64,000 nt of DNA, from positions 1 through 64,000 of the forward strand of contig JAHVKF010000003.1 in assembly GCA_019800895.1 (NCBI GenBank), in the 5' to 3' direction. Positions 36,330-47,295 of this stretch are shown here, piece after piece. The number at the start of each line of letters is the position of its first letter. The first letter of the stretch is position 1. The translations under genes and the position numbers were made by a program. Source of the DNA: Halomonas denitrificans (lineage in GTDB: Bacteria; Pseudomonadota; Gammaproteobacteria; Xanthomonadales; Wenzhouxiangellaceae). Under the pieces are notes generated by a model. It worked only from the letters and a program-made list of their open reading frames with translations, was not told where the DNA came from and searched no databases.

Positions 36330-36477
36330 GGTTCGAACCGAGGCTCGCAGAGCCGAGCTCGATGCGATCGGGCGCAGCCCGACTCGCACCCGAAGGGCAA
36401 GCGACAAAGTCGCGCCGTCCATCCCTCCCTCTCCGCCAGAAATAAAATGCCCCGCCCCGTGCGGGGCTTTTCATTTC
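36330..36477 (+). repeat. Direct tRNA-Ser 3'-end copy with long insert and terminator
   Basis: GGTTCGAA, an 84-base insert (36338-36421, CCGAG to GTCCA), then TCCCTCCCTCTCCGCCA (36422-36438) and a second copy of the terminator (36439-36477). There is no 5' half, so no tRNA can form. Confidence 0.75.
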
Positions 36478-36725
36478 TACCGAAGAGGGATGGCGGTTCG
36501 AACCCTGCAGGCTCGAATGAGCCGAACCTTCTCAGGATGCTTCGATCTGCGAGAGGCAATTGAGCCCATCGGAACAAGGGGTTCGAACCGAGGCCGAAGG
36601 CCGAGCTCGATGCGATCGCGCGCAGCGCGACTCGCACCCGAAGAGCAAGCGACGCAGTCGCGCCGTCCATCCCTCCCTCTCCGCCAGAAACGGAAAAGCC
36701 CCGCGATGCGGGGTTTTTTCGTTTC
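36478..36725 (+). repeat. Second 3'-end unit: spacer, T-loop with insert, acceptor end, terminator
   Basis: After a spacer without recognisable content (36490-36580), GGTTCGAA is followed by an 82-base insert (36588-36669), TCCCTCCCTCTCCGCCA (36670-36686) and a third terminator (36687-36725, GCCCCGC-GAT-GCGGGG with T6). The insert matches that at 36338 closely but with compensating changes in its stems. Confidence 0.72.
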
Positions 36726-36833
36726 TAACGACGAGGAGGGGATGAGAACCCGGGTTCGAACCGAGGCCCGCAGAATTGCAGTTTCTTCGACCCGTCAGCG
36801 GCTCGGAGCCGAATAAGGCACAATCCAGAATAC
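36726..36833. repeat. Degraded inverted and direct tRNA 3'-end remnants
   Basis: GAGGAGGGGATGAGAACCC resembles the inverted 3' end. It is followed by GGGTTCGAACCGAGGC, the left end of an insert that is then lost. No gene is seen. CACAAT at 36819-36824 may be a weak -10 for the next tRNA copy. Confidence 0.5.
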
Positions 36834-36981
36834 GGAGAGGTGGCAGAGCGGTTGAACCGAGCGCAGCGAGCTCGATGTGCAGGCCGCGCAGCGGCCGGAG
36901 CAACCCGGAGCGCAGCGTAGGGCAAGCGCCGCAGGCGCGCAGTCCATGCACCGGTCTCGCGGCTCGCAGAGAGCCGCCGGT
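36834..36981 (+). pseudogene. tRNA-Ser(TGA) copy C broken in the D-loop and anticodon arm
   Basis: GGAGAGGTGGCAGAGCGGTTGAA matches the intact tRNA-Ser(TGA) at 37003 (36834-36856). A 90-base insert follows (36857-36946), then TGCACCGGTCT resumes exactly. The anticodon loop is next replaced by a GCGGCTC/GAGCCGC hairpin and the 3' half is missing. The upstream CACAAT-CAG flank is shared with the intact gene, so the duplication included promoter sequence. Confidence 0.75.
36857..36946 (+). repeat. tRNA-associated hairpin insert in a D-loop
   Basis: 90 bases from CCGAG to GTCCA, lying between GGTTGAA and TGCACC. It contains several hairpins with GCA loops (GGCCGC-GCA-GCGGCC, GCGCC-GCA-GGCGC). This is the only insert of the family in a D-loop; it uses the same GAA^T position as the T-loop inserts. 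Confidence 0.8.
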
Positions 36982-37002
36982 TCGGTCACAATTCAGTTCA
37001 CC

Positions 37003-37130
<128 letters not shown>

Positions 37131-37530
37131 TGGCGGAGAAGGTGACCCGGATGCGGACCCCCGTTCGAACCGAGCCGCGAAGCGGCGAGCTCACGAGCGC
37201 GCAGCGCGAGTCATCCCACCCGCCTCATCAAACGCCCCGCGAACGCGGGGTTTTTCGTGCCTGGCGGAGAGGGTGACCCGGATGCGAACCCCCGTTCGAA
37301 CCGAGCCGCGAAGCGGCGAGCTCACGAGCGCGCAGCGCGAGTCATCCCACCCGCCTTTCGAAACGCCCCGCGAACGCGGGGTTTTTCGTGCCTGGCGGAG
37401 AGGGTGACCCGGATGCGAACCCCCGTTCGAACCGAGCCGCGAAGCGGCGAGCTCACGAGCGCGCAGCGCGAGTCATCCCACCCGCCTTTCGAAAGGCCCC
37501 TCATCCGCGGGGTTTTTTATCTGGCGGAGA
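37131..37530 (+). repeat. 131-bp tandem units of inverted plus direct tRNA-Ser 3' ends with terminators
   Basis: The motif CGTTCGAACCGAG occurs at 37162, 37293 and 37424, an exact 131-bp period. Each unit holds an inverted tRNA 3' end (TGGCGGAGA(A/G)GGTGACCCGG), then GTTCGAA, an identical 44-base insert (37170-37213, 37301-37344, 37432-37475), TCCCACCCGCC and a terminator. The last terminator differs (CCCC-TCATCCG-CGGGG). No CCA-ending functional tRNA is formed. Confidence 0.85.
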
Positions 37531-37665
37531 GGGTGTCACGGACGCGAAGCCCGGCTCGAACGGGCCCGGCTTGGCCGCCCCGCCCACCGTTAGCTTCCAC
37601 GTCGACCGGCCTGCCCACGGGGCTGGAGTACAGTGGTCGCCAAAACCATCTCCCAGAGGCCTGCC

Positions 37666-38808
37666 ATGACCAAGCGATACGCTTTCCTCGCATTCCTTGC
37701 GGCGCTGCTCGTCGTCTCCGCACACGCACAGGACGACCTCCCGTTCTCGGTCGAGCCGATCGCGTCCTTCGACCAGCCCTGGGCGCTGACCTTCCTGCCC
37801 GACGGCAGGATGCTGGTGACCGAGAAGAGCGGCAATCTTCGCGTGGTGACCCAGGAGGGTTCGATGTCCTCGCCGATCGAGGGACTGCCCGACGTTGACT
37901 ATCGTGGACAGGGCGGGCTCGGCGATGTCGTCCTGCATCCGGACTACGCCGACAACGGCATGATCTACCTGAGCTACGCCGAGAGCGGGGTCGGCGACAC
38001 GCGCGGCGCCGCGGTTGCCCGCGGCGTGCTCGAGCTCGGCGAGCGGGGCGGCCGGCTGACCGACGTCGAGGTGATCTGGCGCCAGTATCCGAAGGTGCTC
38101 GATGACGGCCACTACGGTCATCGCCTGGCCTTCGACGACGACGGTTTCCTTTGGGTTTCCTCCGGCGACCGGCAGAAGTTCACGCCGGCCCAGGACATGC
38201 AGAGCAATATCGGCAAGATTCTGCGCCTGAACGAGGACGGTTCGGCGCCCGAGGACAACCCGTTCGTGAACTACATCGAGCAGGATCCGCTGGTCGACGG
38301 CGTGGGGCCCTACGACGAGATCTGGACCCTGGGTCACCGCAACCCGCTGGGCATGGCCTTCGACGCCGACGGCCAGCTGTGGGTGATCGAGATGGGCCCG
38401 GCCGGCGGCGACGAGCTGAACCGCATCGTCCGCGCCGAGAACTACGGCTACCCGCTCGTTTCCAACGGCGACCACTATGACGGCCGTGAAATCCCCGACC
38501 ACGACACGCGGCCGGAGTTCGCCGCGCCGGTCATCACCTGGACACCGGTCATTTCGCCGGGCGACCTGATGATCTATGGCGGCGACTTGTTCGAGGACTG
38601 GCGTGGCGACGCCTTCGCGGCCGGCCTGTCCTCGCAGGCGATCGTGCACATCCGCTTCGATGGGGACGGGGCGTCCGAGTACGCGCGCTATGCCATGGGC
38701 GCGCGGATCCGCGCCATCGAGGAAGCGCCGGACGGCAGTCTCTGGGTGCTCGAGGACGAGCGCGCGGACAGCCGGGGACGGCTGCTGAAGCTCAGCCCCG
38801 CTGACTGA
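37666..38808 (+). CDS. PQQ-dependent soluble aldose sugar dehydrogenase family protein
   Basis: 380 residues with a signal peptide (MTKRYAFLAFLAALLVVSAH, then AQ). GSDH-type six-bladed propeller: FDQPWALTFLPDGRMLVTEK, GQGGLGDVVLHPDY, HYGHRLAFDDDGFLWVSSGD, IWTLGHRNPLGMAFD and WVIEMGPAGGDELN are hallmark segments of the YliI/Asd family. It likely oxidises aldose sugars in the periplasm with PQQ. An upstream Met (37633) would spoil the signal peptide. It lies just beyond the tRNA repeat region, which may therefore supply its 5' flank. Confidence 0.9.
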   Translation: MTKRYAFLAFLAALLVVSAHAQDDLPFSVEPIASFDQPWALTFLPDGRMLVTEKSGNLRVVTQEGSMSSPIEGLPDVDYRGQGGLGDVVLHPDYADNGMIYLSYAESGVGDTRGAAVARGVLELGERGGRLTDVEVIWRQYPKVLDDGHYGHRLAFDDDGFLWVSSGDRQKFTPAQDMQSNIGKILRLNEDGSAPEDNPFVNYIEQDPLVDGVGPYDEIWTLGHRNPLGMAFDADGQLWVIEMGPAGGDELNRIVRAENYGYPLVSNGDHYDGREIPDHDTRPEFAAPVITWTPVISPGDLMIYGGDLFEDWRGDAFAAGLSSQAIVHIRFDGDGASEYARYAMGARIRAIEEAPDGSLWVLEDERADSRGRLLKLSPAD

Positions 38809-39232
38809 ACACGATGTCGGCGGTTGGCCGGCCCGCGCCCGCTCCGGTTTCCTGGGCGCGGCGACGCCTCGAAAGGCCAAGGATTGAAGATGCCTTGAGA
38901 AAATGACGCTGAGGTCGGGCCCACGGTCCGGCTGCGGTGGGTCGGTGAACTCGGACGCGAAAATAATTCGCGCAACCAGTGAAAAAGAGCGTATAGTGCA
39001 CGGCGCTGCATGTCAGCCGTGGTTGATTTTCCAGAGTACCTTCCAGCCACCTTGCTCGACTTGCCGGCCCGCGATTTTCGCGCTGCCCGGCCCGACAAGG
39101 CGGTTTCGAGATTGCCCTTCGAATTTCTCCATCTCCTGAAGACCCCGTGCCGAACCGGTACGGACTGCAGCACCCGGGTTTTCGCCTTCGGGCCCCGGTT
39201 TTTATCCATTTTTGAAAGAGAGTAGAGATTCA
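38809..39232 (+). promoter_or_regulatory. Long cspA promoter-leader region
   Basis: 424 bases without a supported gene. A -10 TATAGT at 38992-38997 implies a leader of about 230 bases, typical of cold-shock mRNAs that refold with temperature. Near its end a hairpin CCGGG/CCCGG (39174-39198) with an inner GCCTTCGGGC is followed by T5, an intrinsic-terminator shape inside the leader. AAGAGAG provides the ribosome site. Confidence 0.6.
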
Positions 39233-39442
39233 ATGAGCAATGCAACGGGTACCGTGAAGTGGTTCAACGAAGCCAAGGGCTTCGGTTTCATCGCGCAGGA
39301 CGACGGCGGCAAGGACGTGTTCGTCCATTTCAGCTCGATCACCGGATCGGGCTTCAAGACCCTGGCCGAAGGTCAGAAGGTCACCTACGACGTGACCGAC
39401 GGCGCCAAGGGCCCGCAGGCGTCCAACGTCGTCGCGATCTGA
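39233..39442 (+). CDS. Cold-shock protein, CspA family
   Basis: 69 residues starting [23 protein letters not shown]-binding motifs KGFGFI (RNP1) and VFVHF (RNP2) are intact. The upstream in-frame Met at 39212 is less likely because the chosen start fits family length. It acts as a single-stranded nucleic acid chaperone. A long leader suggests post-transcriptional control. Confidence 0.95.
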   Translation: MSNATGTVKWFNEAKGFGFIAQDDGGKDVFVHFSSITGSGFKTLAEGQKVTYDVTDGAKGPQASNVVAI

Positions 39443-39481
39443 TCGCGGCCACGTTCGCGCGGTTCCGCGCGTAACGCTGAG

Positions 39482-39508
39482 AACGCCCCGCCCCGTGCGG
39501 GGCGTTTT
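39482..39508. terminator. Intrinsic terminator between cspA and the convergent hydrolase gene
   Basis: A 10-bp perfect stem, AACGCCCCGC/GCGGGGCGTT, with loop CCCGT and T-tracts on both sides, usable by both converging genes. Confidence 0.9.
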
Positions 39509-39512
39509 CGTT

Positions 39513-40643
39513 TCAGGGGTTCGGTTCCAGCGACGCCAGGTAGCGGTCGACGATCCGCTGCGGCGCGCCGATGACCAGGTCGGCGTCGGCCGAGTCGCGG
39601 CCCCAGCAGTTGGCCAGGGCCACGAAGACGAGTTCGTGGTCCGGATAGACGTACAGCGCGGCCTGCACGCCCGGGGTCGCGCCCGTGATCGAGACGGTCC
39701 GCCGTCCAGCGTCGTCCTCGCCGAGGATCCAGCCCAGCGACCAGCGCGAGCGCTCCGGCACGGCGCGGCTCGTCCAGTAGCCCTTGAGGTCCTCCGACCA
39801 CGGAGACTCGTCCAGCAGCGCCTGCCCGAACGCCAGCAGGTCGTCGGCGCTGGAGACCATGTTTCCGCCGCCGTGGTTGTAGCTGAAGTCCCAGGTCGGA
39901 ACCTGCAGCAGGTCGTCCGAGGGTGCATAGGTCCAGAGATCGATGTGGCTGTAGTTGCGCACCAGGCGCGATGCGGGCCGCTCGACGCTGCCGTGGTCCG
40001 TGTCGACAAGCTCGAGCGGCTGCAGCACATCGCGCCCCACGATTCGCTGGATCGGTAGCTCGTGCACGGCCTCCAGCACCGCGGCGATCAGGTTGTAGCC
40101 CGAGCTGGAGTAGAGGTAGTCGCTGCCGGGTTCGAAGGCCAAGGAGCGATCGGCGTAGACCCCGATCGCGCTGGTCGCGTCGTCGAAATGCTGCGCATAC
40201 AGCGCCCGACGATCCGGGTGCCCGGTGTGTGGGATACCCGAGGTGTGCGCCGCCAGCATGCGCAGCGTGATGCGGTCGGCCCCGTCACCGGGGTAATCCG
40301 GCAGGTACTCCGCGATCGGTGCATCGAGATCGACCTGGCCGCGGTCGACCGCGACGGCCAGTGCCGTGCCGATGAAGGCCTTGGTGATGCTCATCACCGG
40401 AAAGCGCGAATTCCGCTCCATCGGCACCTGGTGTTCGACCACGGCCAGGCCTGCATGGTCGGCCAGGACGACCTCGCCCTCGTGCGCCATCAGGAACACG
40501 TACCCGGTATTGGACTGGGCCGCGTGTTCGTCGCGCAGCATCTGGAGCAGGTCGAGCTTTTCCCGATCGATCGCAATCGCCGTGCTGGTGAGCACGAGCA
40601 GGGTAAGGGCCTGAATCAGCAAAGCGGTTGTGCGTCCAGACAT
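39513..40643 (-). CDS. Beta-lactamase-family serine hydrolase
   Basis: 376 residues with a signal peptide (MSGRTTALLIQALTLLVLTS). Class C-like/PBP fold: the nucleophile motif SITK in FPVMSITKAFIGTAL, the Tyr motif in YLYSSSGYNLIAAVLE, and TGATPG near the C-terminus in place of KTG. LRMLAAHTSGIPH is a common family segment. Substrates range from peptides to esters, so no antibiotic role is claimed. It is not in an evident operon. Confidence 0.87.
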   Translation of the reverse strand: MSGRTTALLIQALTLLVLTSTAIAIDREKLDLLQMLRDEHAAQSNTGYVFLMAHEGEVVLADHAGLAVVEHQVPMERNSRFPVMSITKAFIGTALAVAVDRGQVDLDAPIAEYLPDYPGDGADRITLRMLAAHTSGIPHTGHPDRRALYAQHFDDATSAIGVYADRSLAFEPGSDYLYSSSGYNLIAAVLEAVHELPIQRIVGRDVLQPLELVDTDHGSVERPASRLVRNYSHIDLWTYAPSDDLLQVPTWDFSYNHGGGNMVSSADDLLAFGQALLDESPWSEDLKGYWTSRAVPERSRWSLGWILGEDDAGRRTVSITGATPGVQAALYVYPDHELVFVALANCWGRDSADADLVIGAPQRIVDRYLASLEPNP

Positions 40644-40729
40644 GCGGCTGCTCGCTGGTCTGCGGAACTCAGGGCTTGACGCGGGAGTTGCGGCAATGGT
40701 CGCAGCGATTTGCTCCGGCCCGCACCTGT

Positions 40730-41460
40730 TCATGCTGGCTGCGCCTCCGGCGTCCGGCGTGCGCGCACCATCCACTGCAGCAGAAGGAACAGCAGCAGTC
40801 CGATCGGGCCGGCGAACAGCGTCAGCGCAAGGAAGGGGATCACCATCCAGTGTGCGATGCCTTCGCGCCGGGCCGTGCGAACCTCCCAGCCGCCGATGAA
40901 GAGATCGAAGCTCCGGGAGCCTCGTGACCACGCTGCGAGGAGCGCGTTTGGGTCGGAGGAGCCGCAGATCGTGGTTTGCGGCCGGAGTGACAGTGGCCGT
41001 CGCCACGGCCGAGGGCTGCAAGCCGCGAGATGCGGCTTCTCCGGCCGAAGCCGAAGGGACGGGCCTTTGCGGGGCTGCCGCACTGTCTGATCGCGCTCAT
41101 TTGGAATCACCAAACCACGCTTGCTCAGTGCAGCACGGCCGACCCCGCAAAGACTCCGTCGCGACCTCGCAGCGTGGTCACGAGGCTCCCCGAGTAGTGC
41201 AGCCAGCCGGCCATGACCAGGCCCGGAACGGTGAATAGCGACATGACCTCGTTCAGGCTGCCGAAGCGGCCTTCGCCGTCCGGCGCATAGGTGACCAGCA
41301 TCACCGCGTAGACCAGCGCGAGCAGGGCGGGAATCGCGTAGCCCGCGATCCGGTCGGACCACTTCGGGATCAGCGGCGCGAACAGCAGCGCGAACAGCAG
41401 CAGGAGCCAGCCGACCAGGGCCGGCGGGTTGGTGATCTCGAACACGGTTTCCGGGGACAT
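40730..41460 (-). pseudogene. ABA4-like (DUF4281) membrane protein gene split by an inserted element
   Basis: The N-terminal part (41191-41460: ALVGWLLLLFALLFAPLIP to GLVMAGWLHYS) and the C-terminal part (40730-40912: SFDLFIGGWEVRTARREGIA to LLLFLLLQWMV) together form one ABA4-like protein of about 150 residues. The two parts are in different frames and separated by the element at 40915-41190. The expected family junction is HY-x-x-FDLF. In bacteria this small four-helix family has no settled function; the plant member acts in neoxanthin synthesis. Confidence 0.85.
40915..41190. mobile_element. 276-bp MITE-like element with perfect 26-bp terminal inverted repeats
   Basis: Bases 40915-40940 (starting GGGAGCCTCGTGACCACG) are the exact reverse complement of 41165-41190. 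The 224-base interior has no open frame of note and contains smaller inverted stretches. It interrupts the ABA4-like gene. No clear target duplication is seen; the reading frame implies two extra bases at the junction. No matching transposase is in the window. Confidence 0.85.
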
Positions 41461-41506
41461 CGTGACGGCCTCGTCGAGGAGTGCCGTCCATCATGCCCCC
41501 GGCGGG

Positions 41507-43708
41507 TCAGAACGACCAGTCGACCATGGCGCGGACGGACGTGCCGGGCTCGGCGAGAAGCGGCAGGACCGGGTCGTCGGGCTGCCGTCCGATCACGTTC
41601 GCGTGGTTCCAGTAGCACTCGTCGGTCAGGTTGAACAGGCCGAGGCTGATGGAAAGGTCGGCGGACGGCATCCACTGGCCGAGAAGGTCGATCACGGTCG
41701 ACCCCGGGGCCGAGAACAGCGCTTCGCCGTCTTCATCCACGAGCCGGCGCTGGTCGCGCGTCAGGGTGGCGGCCAGGCGGACTCGCCAGCGGGGATCGGG
41801 ATCGTAGTCGAGCGCGACGACGGCTTGCGGCGGGCCGACCTCGGGCAGCGAGCGCCCGGTTTCTCGGTCTTCGCCGCGCAGCCATTCGGCGGCCACGTCC
41901 AGTGCGAACGGCCCCGGCAGATTTCCGCGGGCGCGTAACTCGGCGCCCTCGATCCGCACGCGTTCGCGATTGATCGACTGGAACAGCAGCGTGCCGGTGG
42001 ACGGGTCGACGCCGACGAAGGCGCGCGTGGAGATGAAGTCCTCGTAGCGATTGCGGAAGACGGCCAGCTCGGCGCGGAGCGCGCGGCTGCGATAGCGAAG
42101 GCCGGCTTCGAGCGTGTGTCCGCGCTCGGGATCGAGGTTCGGGTTCGGCACCGCCCGGATATTGAACATCGGGATGTCCAGGCCGATGTTGACGTCCGAG
42201 AACGGCGGAGAGCGGAAGCCGCGGGCGTATTGGGCAAAGCCTTCGAGGCCGTCGGCCAGTGGCCAGACCAGGCCCAGTCGGGGTGCCCAGGCCGTGGTAT
42301 CGAGATCGGTCAGTGGCGTGTCGGGAAAGGCGTCTGCATAGAGCGGGTCCGACCGGCTGTCGAGCTCGTAGTATTCGAAGCGAACGCCCGGGCTGAGCAT
42401 CGGCCCGCCGTTCCAGAGACGGATTTCGTCATACACGTAGGCGCCGAATTCGACGACTTCGGTGATCGGGAAGTCGCGCAAGGGAAAGTCTTCGCCCAGG
42501 ACCACGTCCGTGGTCGTGCCGTCGGCCAGGGAGGTCTGGAGTCCGTCGCGGCGCTGTCGAAGTTCGCTTTCCTGCAGTTCCAGCCCGTAGCCGAGGCGAT
42601 GCGCGCGGTCGAACAGATCGAGATCCTTTTCGAGATCGATGCCGAAGCCGCGCGTGTCCTCGCGGAAGTCGAAGCGGCGGAAGAGGTCGACCGGATTCGA
42701 GGCCAACGGCCGGGATTCCCGCGTGTCCTGGCGCGTATCAGAGACCTGGTACCACGCCCGCCATTGGCCGCGGTCGGCGATGGTCGATGGCGCCAGTTGC
42801 TGGTCGAGCAGCAGTCGGATGCGCTGATTGCGATCGTCGCCGAGCAGCGATGTGGTGTTGCGGAATCGGCCGGTGCCGAGCAGGGCGCGGAGGTCCGCGT
42901 CGCGTTCTTCGCGGACCGCGTCGAACGTCATCCGCACCGGCCCCAGCGGCGTATCGCGGGTCAGGCGGACCAGCGCGGCCTGCTGTTCGCGATCGAGTCG
43001 ATCGAGCGGGGTGCCGGTCGGCCGGTCGGCGACGTCCGTCTCGCTGCCGTGCAGGACGGATGCGGCCAGCAGGCCCGACCAGGGGCCGCTGCGCACGGCG
43101 GTGGCCGCGGTCGCGCGCAGGCGATCGGAATCGCTGGCGCCCGACAGGCCGACTCGGGTCGCGTGGTCGGTGCCGAACAGGAGGTCGTCGGCATCGATCA
43201 GGGACAGGGCGACCACGCCGCCGAGCGCCTTGCTTCCGTAGATCGTCGAGGCGGGACCGCGCAGGATTTCGACGCGTTCGACCAGGCCCAGCTCCAGCAG
43301 CCCGCGACCGGAGTCGGCGAAGTTACCCACCGAGAATCGATTGGCTGCCGGCACATCGTCGACCAGCAGCGCCGTGCGATTGCCACCGACGCCGCGGATC
43401 CGGAAGCCGCCGAAGCCGAAGCGCGTGCCGCCGCCGTCGACCTCGACGCCGGGTTCGTAGCGGACCAGGCCCGGCAGGTCCAGCGCCAGGTCGCGCTCGA
43501 TCCGCTCGGGCCCGATGACCGTGACCGTGCCGGCCACTTCAGAGAGCGCGCGCGGTTGCCGGTAGGCGACGACGGTGACCACGTCCATTTCAAGCGCGTC
43601 CTGATCGGCCCGCTCGCTGTTCTGCTGGGCGCTGACGCTTCCGCTCGCCAGCCCGATGACCAGGGCAGTGAGGAAGGCGACGGTAATTTCGGATGTTCGT
43701 TCAGACAT
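41507..43708 (-). CDS. TonB-dependent outer-membrane receptor, hemoglobin/transferrin-type
   Basis: 733 residues with signal peptide (ITVAFLTALVIGLASGSVSA, then QQ). A TonB-box-like stretch (DVVTVVAYR) is followed by the plug domain: VTVIGPERIERDLALDLPGL, GFRIRGVGGNRTALLVDDVP and VERVEILRGPASTIYGSKALGG. The C-terminal barrel has typical strands (GLVWPLADGLEGFAQYARGF, FRSPPFSDVN) and ends in Phe. The best resemblance is to heme/hemoglobin receptors, which would fit the heme demand of nirS upstream, but the ligand is unproven. A terminator-like hairpin separates it from nirS. Confidence 0.87.
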   Translation of the reverse strand: MSERTSEITVAFLTALVIGLASGSVSAQQNSERADQDALEMDVVTVVAYRQPRALSEVAGTVTVIGPERIERDLALDLPGLVRYEPGVEVDGGGTRFGFGGFRIRGVGGNRTALLVDDVPAANRFSVGNFADSGRGLLELGLVERVEILRGPASTIYGSKALGGVVALSLIDADDLLFGTDHATRVGLSGASDSDRLRATAATAVRSGPWSGLLAASVLHGSETDVADRPTGTPLDRLDREQQAALVRLTRDTPLGPVRMTFDAVREERDADLRALLGTGRFRNTTSLLGDDRNQRIRLLLDQQLAPSTIADRGQWRAWYQVSDTRQDTRESRPLASNPVDLFRRFDFREDTRGFGIDLEKDLDLFDRAHRLGYGLELQESELRQRRDGLQTSLADGTTTDVVLGEDFPLRDFPITEVVEFGAYVYDEIRLWNGGPMLSPGVRFEYYELDSRSDPLYADAFPDTPLTDLDTTAWAPRLGLVWPLADGLEGFAQYARGFRSPPFSDVNIGLDIPMFNIRAVPNPNLDPERGHTLEAGLRYRSRALRAELAVFRNRYEDFISTRAFVGVDPSTGTLLFQSINRERVRIEGAELRARGNLPGPFALDVAAEWLRGEDRETGRSLPEVGPPQAVVALDYDPDPRWRVRLAATLTRDQRRLVDEDGEALFSAPGSTVIDLLGQWMPSADLSISLGLFNLTDECYWNHANVIGRQPDDPVLPLLAEPGTSVRAMVDWSF

Positions 43709-43773
43709 GGTTCATGGTCTCCAGGCCGATGCCGGATGCGGCACCGAGAACTTCGGCGAATCGAAAGAAAGGA

Positions 43774-43803
43774 ACCCCGGCCGCGCGGCGCGCGAACCGG
43801 GGT
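43774..43803 (-). terminator. Hairpin terminator or attenuator after nirS
   Basis: On the minus strand ACCCCGG and CCGGGGT enclose a GCGCG-rich inner stem and are followed by TTCCTTTCTTTC. Weak T-run, so partial readthrough to the TonB receptor gene is possible. Confidence 0.6.
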
Positions 43804-43822
43804 CGAAAGCGATGCGAAGGCT

Positions 43823-45976
<2,154 letters not shown>

Positions 45977-46046
45977 ATTCACCTTAACAAGCGCGCCGGC
46001 TGCACTTCAAATGCGGCCCACGTGCCACGAACGTCGGCGGCCGGCA

Positions 46047-47270
46047 CTAGGGCCAGGCCACCGAGAGTTGCGTCCAGACCTTGGTGACGTCCCGGAACGC
46101 GGCGGAATCGCTTTCGAAGCGCGCCGCCTTGATCAGGAGCGAGGTCGACTCGAACAGCGGGATGACCAGGGAGGCATCCAGCTCCCGGCCGTAGCGGTCG
46201 CCACCGGCTTCGGCGCGGAACTCGTGCGCAGTCAACTGCCACGTCAATCGGCCGGCTCGTCCGCCGAGCCCGGCGTACAGGTCGTCGAGGCCGCCGTCGG
46301 GCGTGACCAGAAAGCGGTCGGCCCAGCCGTTGAACGCGTGCAGCGTGGCCAGCGGTGTGCGGAAGGCGCGACCGGGCCGACGGCTGCCGCCCAGGCGTTC
46401 GAAGCCGATTCGCGGCGAGAGCGTGGATGCGAGTACCGTGCCGACCTCCACCCGGAAGTACCCGGCCGAGTAGTCGACCGGCGCGGCGTCGCCGGCATCG
46501 CTCTGCAGCGCGGCTTCGGCGAGCCAGCGGACCGGCCGTTCACCCCACTCGGTGCGGCCGGCGTAGCGCAGCCCCAGCGTGCGATTGGACAAGCTCGGCT
46601 GCTCGCGATCCTCGATCTGGTAGAGATACGTGGCCAGGCGGTGGCCGGATGCCAGGTCCCGGGAGAAGTTCAGAAGGTGTGTGCGATGGTCGTGCCGGCC
46701 GGCATCGAGGTCGGAAGCGAAGATCCGGTTGACCCGGCCGACCCAGCCATAGAACAGAGACCAGTCGCCGATGGCTCGGCGCAGCGTCACGCCGTCGTAG
46801 GTCTGCTCGTTCTGGCGCCACCCGACGTTGCCGACGAAGCGGTCGTCGTCGAGCTTGATGCGTTGGCGTCCGGCCTGGATGCGCGTGCCGGCCGACGAGG
46901 TCCAGGCGAGCCAGGCGCGCGCCAGCCGGGTGTCCTCGGGGTCGGCAACCACCGGGAACCGGGTGCGATTCGGCGTGGCGCCAGCTCCGGCGTTGTAGTC
47001 GTCGGCGCCGATCGCGACGATGTTCGACAGCTCGGCCAGCAACTCGAAGCCGTTGTGGCGAGGGGTGCGATAGGCGAGACGGCTGCGCAGCGTCGATGCC
47101 GTCGCGTCCTCGTCGAAGCTCTGCTCATCGACCCACTCGAAGCGGTAGCGCGCGTCGGCGAACCAGCCTGCCTCGTCGGCGCGGGTGCCGCCGGTGGCGA
47201 GAACGAGAACCCCCAAGAGAATCGACGCCGCGACCAGCGGCAGGGGCGAGGGCGGTTTTCGTACCTTCAT
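46047..47270 (-). CDS. Outer-membrane beta-barrel protein, alginate-export/porin-like
   Basis: 407 residues with a signal peptide (PLPLVAASILLGVLVLATGG, then ADEA). The body is rich in alternating amphipathic strands (RYRFEWVDEQSF, LRSRLAYRTPRHNGFELLAEL, RIQAGRQRIKLDDDRFVGN, GVTLRRAIGDWSLFYGWVGR) and ends AWP, as expected for an Alginate_exp-type barrel. AGAGGA is upstream of ATG 47270. It is the first gene of the minus-strand cluster leading to nirS, behind FNR-like and NsrR-like sites, so it may pass nitrite, nitrate or another small solute under low oxygen; that role is inferred. Confidence 0.8.
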   Translation of the reverse strand: MKVRKPPSPLPLVAASILLGVLVLATGGTRADEAGWFADARYRFEWVDEQSFDEDATASTLRSRLAYRTPRHNGFELLAELSNIVAIGADDYNAGAGATPNRTRFPVVADPEDTRLARAWLAWTSSAGTRIQAGRQRIKLDDDRFVGNVGWRQNEQTYDGVTLRRAIGDWSLFYGWVGRVNRIFASDLDAGRHDHRTHLLNFSRDLASGHRLATYLYQIEDREQPSLSNRTLGLRYAGRTEWGERPVRWLAEAALQSDAGDAAPVDYSAGYFRVEVGTVLASTLSPRIGFERLGGSRRPGRAFRTPLATLHAFNGWADRFLVTPDGGLDDLYAGLGGRAGRLTWQLTAHEFRAEAGGDRYGRELDASLVIPLFESTSLLIKAARFESDSAAFRDVTKVWTQLSVAWP

Positions 47271-47295
47271 CCGGACGATCCTCTTGCGCGGTTGC

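Noticed and set aside
37131-37530. Possible CRISPR array in the regularly spaced repeats
   Set aside because: The period is 131 bp, spacers are repeats themselves, and the units are tRNA 3' ends with terminators. No cas genes are present.
41125-41460. A complete 111-residue protein
   Set aside because: Its last residues are read from the inserted element's inverted end; the real C-terminal half lies beyond the element in another frame.
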